Part shown: positions 21,701-30,700 of the stretch, piece by piece
How positions within the stretch are numbered: position 1 is the first letter of the stretch
How the letters are laid out: the number at the start of each line of letters is the position of its first letter
Assembly (NCBI GenBank): GCA_037074765.1
Contig: JBAMDO010000369.1
Coordinates: 1 to 31,257, forward strand
DNA from: Mansonella perstans
Taxonomy: Eukaryota > Nematoda > Chromadorea > Rhabditida > Onchocercidae
Direction of reading: 5' to 3'
DNA length: 31,257 nucleotides
The notes under the pieces: model-generated
Database searches by the model: none
The model's input: only the letters and a program-made list of their open reading frames with translations
What the model was told of the DNA's origin: nothing
Program-made: the position numbers and the translations under genes

Positions 21701-24700
21701 GACAAAAAACTGAAAATAATTCAAAAATGTAATTTTAAAATTCAAACTAATTCAGTAAATTAAAGGTTTAGACCTAAAAAAAAAACTTTTCAAAACTAAT
21801 AAAATTAACTCAAGGAACAAAATCTCATTGATCTACAATCTATATTAATTATACAGATAATGAAATAATTAATTGATCAAAATTATAAGGTCGCAATCAA
21901 TTCTTATGCTTCGTATTTATTCCTATGCACATGCATTGTTACAAATGATGTTTTAAGTTTTATCATGTCATACATGTTAATTATAATTATGTAAATCCAT
22001 GTAATGCTACTAATGTTGTAATATATATGTATATCATTAATATTATTGTAGTATATGTGTATTATTATTGTATTAAACGTATATATGTGTATTATTATTG
22101 TCTTAAGCGTATATATGTGTATTATTGTTGTATTAAACGTATATATGTGTATTATTATTGTATTATACGTTTATATGCGTATTATTATTGTAGTATACGT
22201 GATGTGCGTATGATTGTAGTATACATGTATAAGTGCATTATTATTGTAGTGTGTGTGTATCTCTGTGTATATGAAAGTTTTTGATACATTTGAAATTGTT
22301 AAGTGTTAAAACATATGAGATTTCATTTCGTTTGATCGAAATTTTTTATGAAATACTTTAGAGTAAATTTTGTACTATTAACATGATATTCGTAATAATA
22401 TCAAAATGATTTAGTTAATAGCAATAACTTCGAATTTCATTCAAAATCTGTGAACTGGTTTACCTGAATTTTTAGGAGTAATTTACTCCCATCACCCGCT
22501 TTTGTGAGCAGTATTAGCGCGTTTTCCACTAGTACAACATGCAGTTCGATCATTTTATTGCGACCATGACGCCATGTAAGTGCTCCATCATGGATCAATT
22601 TATAGCTTCAAATAAAAATTTTACTCAAATTAAATAAAAATTTCGGAAACAAAATTCAATGAATTTTGGGCAAAACACAATACAAAACAAAAGAATATAC
22701 TATGTTAGATTGGAGGAATGAAAGTCGAATAAAAATTTCAAAAAATAAAATTTCAATAAGTTTATGCAAAACACATGAAGAATATTACTGTGTTAGATTG
22801 AAGGAATGAAAATCGTTGCCAAAATTTTCACGATCCGTTATTGTTGTAACTAAACGTTTCTGCAACTCTTCCAATCGTCTCAAATTTTCAGCATTTCGTT
22901 TTGCTGTATTTACTGCTAAAAAAAAAAAAATTGCATAAAATTAATTTTTACAAAAAAGCTAATCGCATTATTATTGTTGCTAAAAAAATGATAAAAACTT
23001 CTTCATTTGTTTTTGATGAAAATTTAAAAATTATTTTTAAATGAGATTTAGTGATGATGAAAATGATGAAATGACATGAAATTGTAATCCAGAATGTTGG
23101 AACCTGAAAGTATCCTTTTAGCCGAATTAACACTGTTCAGTAAATTTGTTTGCTCCTCTGATGGTTCCGGTGTATACTTAGCAATAGTTTCCAACAATAA
23201 GGGATATTTGACAAGCCTTTGCATTTCAACCGGAAGCATATCTTTGAGTTGCAATTTACGACATAACGGATTACATTCAACTTCGATCAAAAATCTGCTC
23301 AACTGATCGTCTTTCTCCTTTTTACACCTATCAATTTGTATTCTTTTCAATATTTCATTCAAATAATTTAATATTGCTTATCATTTGAGAAAATTAAATC
23401 GTTAATTTACCGTTGTCTTAAAATATCCAGTGCATGTTGCTGATGCTGACAAAAGGTTGCAGTTGCTTCCATAAGTTTTACACCATTTTCACCACCAAAC
23501 AGATCTTCCATCATTAAGCCAATATTACCTGATAAACCGTTCAAATTACGATCTCGTTTCCATACTTCCACCATATTCCTCATCAACCTGCAATATGCAG
23601 TACTTTGAAGTAAACTTAAATCAACAAAACCAATAAAATAGAACTGAGATCCTATTTCATTATTCCATGCACGAGTATTCAGGCATTAGCCCGCATTGAG
23701 CACTCTAATTTTTTCAAGGTAAACTTGCTAGCCACCATACGCAACCAATCAAGGTAACGTAAGGAAAACTGGCAATATTAGCCTAGGAGCCCAGTTCTCA
23801 TCCAATGAATGGACCAGATCCTGATCTTTTTCTTCTAATTACACACTTCCGACTTTTACTACTTATATAGCACTAAATCATCAGTGTTAGAACATTAAGA
23901 TACATGAACATTACCTGGACATATTACCATGCACTTCCAGCAATTCTTCAAGATTAGGAAATAATAACTTGATGATTTCTGGTGGCACAACATTTTGCAT
24001 CACCATCGGTTTGTAAAATACTTTATAAAGTATTTTCAAATTCCTTACGTGAGTTCTTTCCGTATGAAAAAGCTCTAAAAGATTAGAATTAATTAAAATA
24101 GAACATTTGATTTTAATTTCAAATTATCATTCAAGTAAAATAATTAATAATCATTTAAGTAAAAAAATTAGAGTTTTAAGAATTTTAACTTATAATGGTA
24201 TAATTTGAAATCAATTAAAAAATCGTTTAAAATTCTTGTTTCTTATTTTACTTAAATGATTATTAATTAGGGAATGCAAACCATTGATGACTTCTTGTCG
24301 TTTCTTTTCTTTTGGTTTTAATCGTCGTACAATTTCCCATCCAACAAAACTTTCCAGCGATGGTACTTCAGTTTCAACCTTCAAATAAAAATTCAATTAA
24401 TGAGCAAATTCATCGATAGCAAAAAATGCGAAATTTCAAAGTAATTGCATAAAACATTTCGGATAGTGCAAAATTTTTAATTAAAAATTTTCATATTTTC
24501 AAGATCGAATTACTTAACTTTTAATATATTATAATTTATTGATGGCTAACCTCTAGATCACTATCACCATCAAAAAGAGCATTTTTTTCAATTTTATCCA
24601 TCAATCGGCGAACTTCTTCCTCACCTCCGGATGCATGCGATACGGACGAACTTCCTGGATACATTAATTTCCTTTCTTTTTTATACACTTTTTTCAAATT

Positions 24701-27700
24701 AATTGATTAATTATCGACACAGGAAAAATCAATTAACAAAGATATTCACAGATCGTAAGTTCACCTGACAACGAGGCAGCATCAACTGGACACCTAGTCA
24801 AAGTGACCGGTGAAGTTTTATCTTCACTATCCATATCACTTTGTGCACGTCTCGGACGTTCTTCAACTTCTTCCGGTGGCGGTAATGCGCCACCCCATGA
24901 AAATGCTGATCGACCACGTCGATTATCATGACTTTCATCAGCCGCCTGAATTAAAAAATACAAATATCAACGATATGCCAAAATTTATTTCAATCTTAAT
25001 CTTATAAACATTAACTAACCGGAGAACGCATGCTTTGTGATCGGGATACCGATTTTTCCAAATCCGTACCAATTCCAGAATCCGAGGAAGCCGATTTAAC
25101 ATTATCCACTCGATGTAACTTCTAAAATTTTTCAACTAAATGGATTAAAAGATAGATCAGAAAATCTTCTTAACAAAAGGAGAAAATTGCATTTAGTACC
25201 AACCATACCTTATCAGTAATAATTGATGTTGAATGCGTTTGATCTGCTGACAAGCTACTACCCTCGTACGATTCAATTTCATATTTACCACATGAACTGG
25301 TACGTTTCGTTTTGTTCACTCCGGTTTTCTTTTGAATTGCAGGATAACAATGATCAGGAAGGGCGGAAGTACATTGCTTATGCACAACAACATCACAGTC
25401 TGATATAGTTATTAATAAATTTTATTTACAAAAAATTATCATGAAACAAAAAAAAAAAAGAAATGATTGGAAAGAAAAATGTAAAAATTTTTCACTGAAG
25501 TTTCATTCTAATCACAATTCAAGCAAAACATCAAATTAATTTGGATAATCTGATTTGTTAAATTATTTAATAAAATAATTACTTTGGCAAAAATACGCTT
25601 GAGCATTAACTCCCCATATAGCATCGCGACATTGGTAGCAGTAAACAGTTAAGGTGACAGGTGTTAACATAAATTGATGACCCTTAACTTGAATTGGTCG
25701 TTTGGGTGCCATTTTCATCCTGAACATACCAACCTTATCTTTAGTAATAAATGTTGGACATCGATCCAGGATTTTTTCATTCGTATTCGATCGCATATTC
25801 AATACAACCTAAAAATTAATTTATTATTTTAATTGTTTCGTTAATTTCTTTTCTGCAAAGTTTTCTGTTTTGAAAACCATTCAAAAAACATTGAAAATTT
25901 CATGATAAAATTTAGAGCAAGAAAAAAAGAAAACAGAAGAGAAGAGTAGAAAAGAAAGAAGAATTCAAGTAAATTTTTTTTTGTTGTAAAATCGTACAGT
26001 TAAATTGTAAAATATTCTTGATGACAGTGTAAAAAAAAAAAAAGAAATAAGAAACAAAATGAAAGAATAGAGCAAAATCAGTGCTTGAATTACAATCATT
26101 AGAAAATAATATTAAAATAATCCTACATGTATATTTTATTCATTTCTTTAGGCTAAGAAATTGAAAAAAAAATCAATTTTTTTCGAAATTGATAAAAATT
26201 TTCACAAAAAAAAGGAATTTTGAATAAGTTTACTTTAGCAATACATCCATCTTCTAAGCATGACTCTAAAAGCATCAAAGCATTAATAAATGAATTAAGA
26301 AGTTTGTCGCCACTTTATAAGAAATAATAGAAAAGTGTAAACAAAACGGATAATGCATAATGCATATATTCATCCGATATGTGCTATAAATATAGGCTTA
26401 AAAACAAAAAAAAAATTCATATTAAAAAATTCAGGATTATAAAGGATTTGGAAAAAAAATTTTTTTTTTTTTTTGAAAATTTTTACCTTTATAATTGTAG
26501 CAAGTGCAGAAATAATCGCTAATGATCGTGATTCACAATTTTCCAAATCCTGATTAACCGAATTTAGCATACTTTCCAGTGAGCGAATTAAAATAGCTTC
26601 TCCTACCCGTGTTTCCATTGTTGTATCACCTTTACTTATATATGCCAATTGATTTGCATCAAATAAACTTCCCAATCCTGTATATTTAATAAATAAAAAT
26701 GAAAAGATTATTAAATCTTCTCTTCTTTTTTTTTATGTTCTAGATTTGTGCAATATTTCTGGTTGTTGGAAATGATTTCAATTTTTCCGATTAGATTGAA
26801 TTTTTCAAAAGTAATGCATTATTCGCTTCATGAATTAATGAAAATTTTCAAGATGAAATATCCATAAATATCTTATTTAAATTATTGCAATGAGAAATCT
26901 CCGGAAAAAAATCTCAAAGAATTAATGAATACAAAATAAACAAACAAACAAATAAAAATAAGTAGGTTGAAGGAATGTTTTAAAAACGATACCGGGGATA
27001 ACACAGTATTGATTGGATAATCTCAACGGATTAATAAATCTCAAAAATATGTTCACATATGATAAAAAATAGCATTTTTTGAGTGGTTATTGGAATTTTG
27101 TAAGAATAAAGATCAAAAATCATCAATCGTGTTTACGTATCCTTTTTTGAAATGCATAACAACGGAATAAAAAAAATAAAAAAATTTAAAATTCAATTTC
27201 AACAATTACAATTACAACAAAAAAATGAGAGAGACAGAGAAAGAATTAACAACCTATGAGACGTTTTTGACGAAAATCAGCTAAATGTTCATTGATATTA
27301 TCGAGTGATTTTTTCCGTGCTGCAGCAAATATGTTAATCAATTGATTAATATCATTATCTGTTGCATGTACCGTCGCTGCTAATATCTGAAAATGGGACT
27401 GTAATTAATTTTATCGGAATTAAAAAAGAAAAAGAAAAATTTTTCCAAAAATTATTCGATCATTGAAAAGAGAAAAAAAAAGGAAAAAAAATCAGATTGA
27501 AATAAGTGAAACCTTATCAATGCTTTGAATCAAGGATTGATCAATAGTGTTCCATGAGAGCGGTGAATTTGGTATTAGAAAGGTGGAAAAAATTTCATAC
27601 GCCCATTTTCGTAAATCTTTTGGTGTAGCATTTGAATTTTGATAAACATCCGTAATCAGATAAAAAAACTAAAAAATTCATTTAGGAATTAAACTTCGCA

Positions 27701-30700
27701 TAAAAATTCATTTAGGATTTAAACTTTGCATAAAAACTCATTTAGAAATTGAACTTTGCATAAGTTTTAAAAAAATCTTTAAAATTCTTGTCATTTTTGC
27801 AAAAATGGTCGAAGAAAAAAAAAGATCGAAAAACCATACTACACTGCTTGGATTAGCATTTGTTAAAAGATAATTGATAAAAGCAGCCAAATGAGCTGGA
27901 CGTGTTTTGAGGTCAGCAAAATTCGAGAAAGGTCCTTGAGCTTCAAACTGGAAATAAAAAAATTCCATTCATTAAAATATGTAACAAAATTTTTTTTTTT
28001 GCAAGTTTTTTAAAACGCTCTATTTTCAAGATCTGTTGGTTTGAATGTTGGTCATTATTTTGCTTATTTTTTTACCAAAATGAAATTGCATGTTAGCAAA
28101 AGAAAGTATACATGGATATTTTTGTTTCCGAATTAAACAGCAAGTAATTAATTAGTGCAATGCAAAGATCAGAAGTATCTAAGCATAATTTTTAGACATC
28201 TCTAATACAAACAGATGTTATAGCTTAATGTACTAGTAAATACCGGTAATTATGCTCGGATTTAATTACAAGCTAAAAACTTAATGTTTTAAATCAAGCT
28301 TTCAAATTAAATTTTAATTTTTTAAAAATTAGAAAAAACTGTCAAGCATTTGGTGAAGAAAAGAATAATACAAAACATAAAAATTTTGAAAAGGATAAGG
28401 GAACGAAAGCTTGTGATTAAACTAATTAATTAATAAGTTATTAAAACTTTTGTAAAAAATTTTAAAATGCAAATTTCCTATCAGATAATAATTTAATGGA
28501 AAAATTCAGTATGATCATAATGAAAAATTGTAAGTAAATTTTAAAATAACAATATAGAGCTAAAGCTAGCTAACATTAAAAGAAATCTCTGGTCCAGTAT
28601 CATTATTCGTTTCTTCCTAACATAAAAGGAATCTAAATAAAAGAAATCTAACAGTTAAAGGAATCTCGGATCCATCGTCATCCGTTTCTTCCTCCATAGC
28701 AATAATTTCAACCGGATGAACAAATTGCATATCACTCTTTAGCATCCATTTTTCCTGAATGATTTTTTTTTGAATTTATTATGTTAGAAAACAAAACGCG
28801 AATGGATGTGCAACAAAAACGAAATAAACAGTTGAAGAAAAAGAAAAGGAAAAATTAGAAATAATAAGCTTGAAAGGTGTCAAATATTTCATGAAAAAAA
28901 AAAGTACAGCTTCATAAGCCTAATATTAATTCATAATGACAGATAGAAAGAAAGAGAGAAAAGAATACGACTTTAAATAGGATATAATATAATCAAAACT
29001 TAAATAATGTAAGTGAAAGAGAAAAATTTTTTTTTTATAATTTGAAATAAGCTAAAAAAAAGTTGAAAGAGATCGAACTGTGAAAAATAAAAGAGGAAGT
29101 GTGAAAAATAAAATGATTAAAATTTTTGTTGTGGCCATAATACTTGAGAAAGAGTTAGAAGAAGAGAGAAAAGTAGCATTACTTTTCGAACAAATTTTTG
29201 TTTTCAAAAGCAATAAAATTAACCAATCGAAATAAAATTAAATTTTTCTGATTCTCTTACAATCACTTGCAAGCAACATAAATACGATTATAATTTTTAC
29301 CACGAAAAAAAATCCCATGTGTATTTTATGACATAAATGCTATAAAGAAAAATGTCATTAATAAATCGGGCTCAAAAAAACTCCTGATCTTTTTATCACC
29401 TTCTTCTTCTTTCTTCATCATCTTACTTTTCCAATATTTTTTCTCTTTTCTTTCAAGACTCTTTCATCTTTTTTTTTTCTTATCTTTCAACAATACTTCT
29501 CCAGCATTTCATTCATCGTGTGTTTTATTCGAACTTTATTCTATTCTTCTTTTCTTTTTTCTTTTTTTCTTTTTAATTCTTTCAAAAATAATATCCGGAA
29601 AATTTTCAACTTTCACAACACATACAAAAAAAAAATCTGAATGTCTAAATTGATATTTTTAAAAAGCATTTTGAAATATATGAAGTAACAGAGATATATT
29701 TTAGCACTTGACATTTCTTTTTTTTTTTTTGTTTGATTTTCGAACAAAACTTCAAACAATAATGAACTATTTTGAAAAATATATCAATCATAATTTACTA
29801 ATCTAGAAAAAAAAAAGATTTTTGAAGAAACTACAGAATGCTAGAGAAAATAATAACTTTTACTAGCTCTTTTATTTTGGAGGTTCAGCAATAAAATAAG
29901 GATCAAAATTTTAGAGGTTTAATTAATGTATAATAAATTTAAATTCATGCAGCAATCATATATATATATGTAATTCACTTGATCAAGAAAAAAAACCGAA
30001 AAATGTTAGCTATAGGCTATAAAGTTTGGTTTCATAGGCTACATAAGCTTTCCTATTCTTCTCATCCTCTCTCTCTGTCTCCCTCTGTTCATGATGCGTT
30101 ATCGAATTTGCTGACTTATTTCTTTTTAGTTCAATTCCTAGAGATAGCATGCTATATTAAGTTAATCTACCCTAGACCGAAACGGTATAATTTCTTTAAT
30201 AATTGATTTAAATCATTTCTTTCTTTCTTTTTTTTTTTTTTTTTTGCAAAATAAAGTCAAGGAAGAAAAAGTAAAACAAAAAAAGCTAAGGAAGATAAAG
30301 TAAGCAAAATTCTTAGTAGATTTTAACAACTTACTATTACCTATAATTACCTATAAACATTGATCCACATTTGAAAACTTATCCCAAAACACTAATAAAT
30401 CAATAGCAATCTTTTGGCATATTCGGAAAAATATACCTGAATTACAATTGGTTCAATATTTCTGAGTTGATTTTGTAAGCTTTCAATACGCTGTAAAGCA
30501 CGTTCCAATTGTATACCTTCAACCGAAGTTTCGCGTAAACTCTTGAAAAATAAAGTATAATCTAAAGAGTTTATTTAAAAAGAAAAAATCATTTAAATTT
30601 CACTTTTTTCCATGAAATTCTAAAATTCGAATTTTAATTTCATTTTTTAGCATTTACACTTATTTAAAGCTATGTCTTTTTTCTCTCATAATATATATGA

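Larger units (their letters stand above)
21175..22463 (-). other. rhgf-1: rhgf-1 intron R-S with minisatellite
   Basis: This long intron separates the two halves of the PH domain. It holds a (TA)n run at about 21233-21252 and two related minisatellite blocks, listed separately. No exon is visible in it. Confidence 0.7.
25809..26486 (-). other. rhgf-1: rhgf-1 intron G-H (contains two candidate exons)
   Basis: Apart from the candidate exons at 26383-26343 and 26312-26234 it is A+T-rich with poly-A runs and purine tracts. Confidence 0.6.

Noticed and set aside
22027..22284. Plus-strand ORF with repeated YVYYYCIKRI
   Set aside because: It is the translation of the 30-bp minisatellite within the rhgf-1 intron, on the opposite strand.
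23094..23306. Plus-strand ORF opposite the DH exon
   Set aside because: It is a shadow of rhgf-1 exon P, which has clear DH motifs on the minus strand.
30030..30115. Open minus-strand stretch (HEQRETEREDEKNRKAY) in intron B-C
   Set aside because: Its phases could fit (0/0), but the acceptor is purine-rich and poor and the composition comes from a GA-like tract, so it is left out of the gene model.
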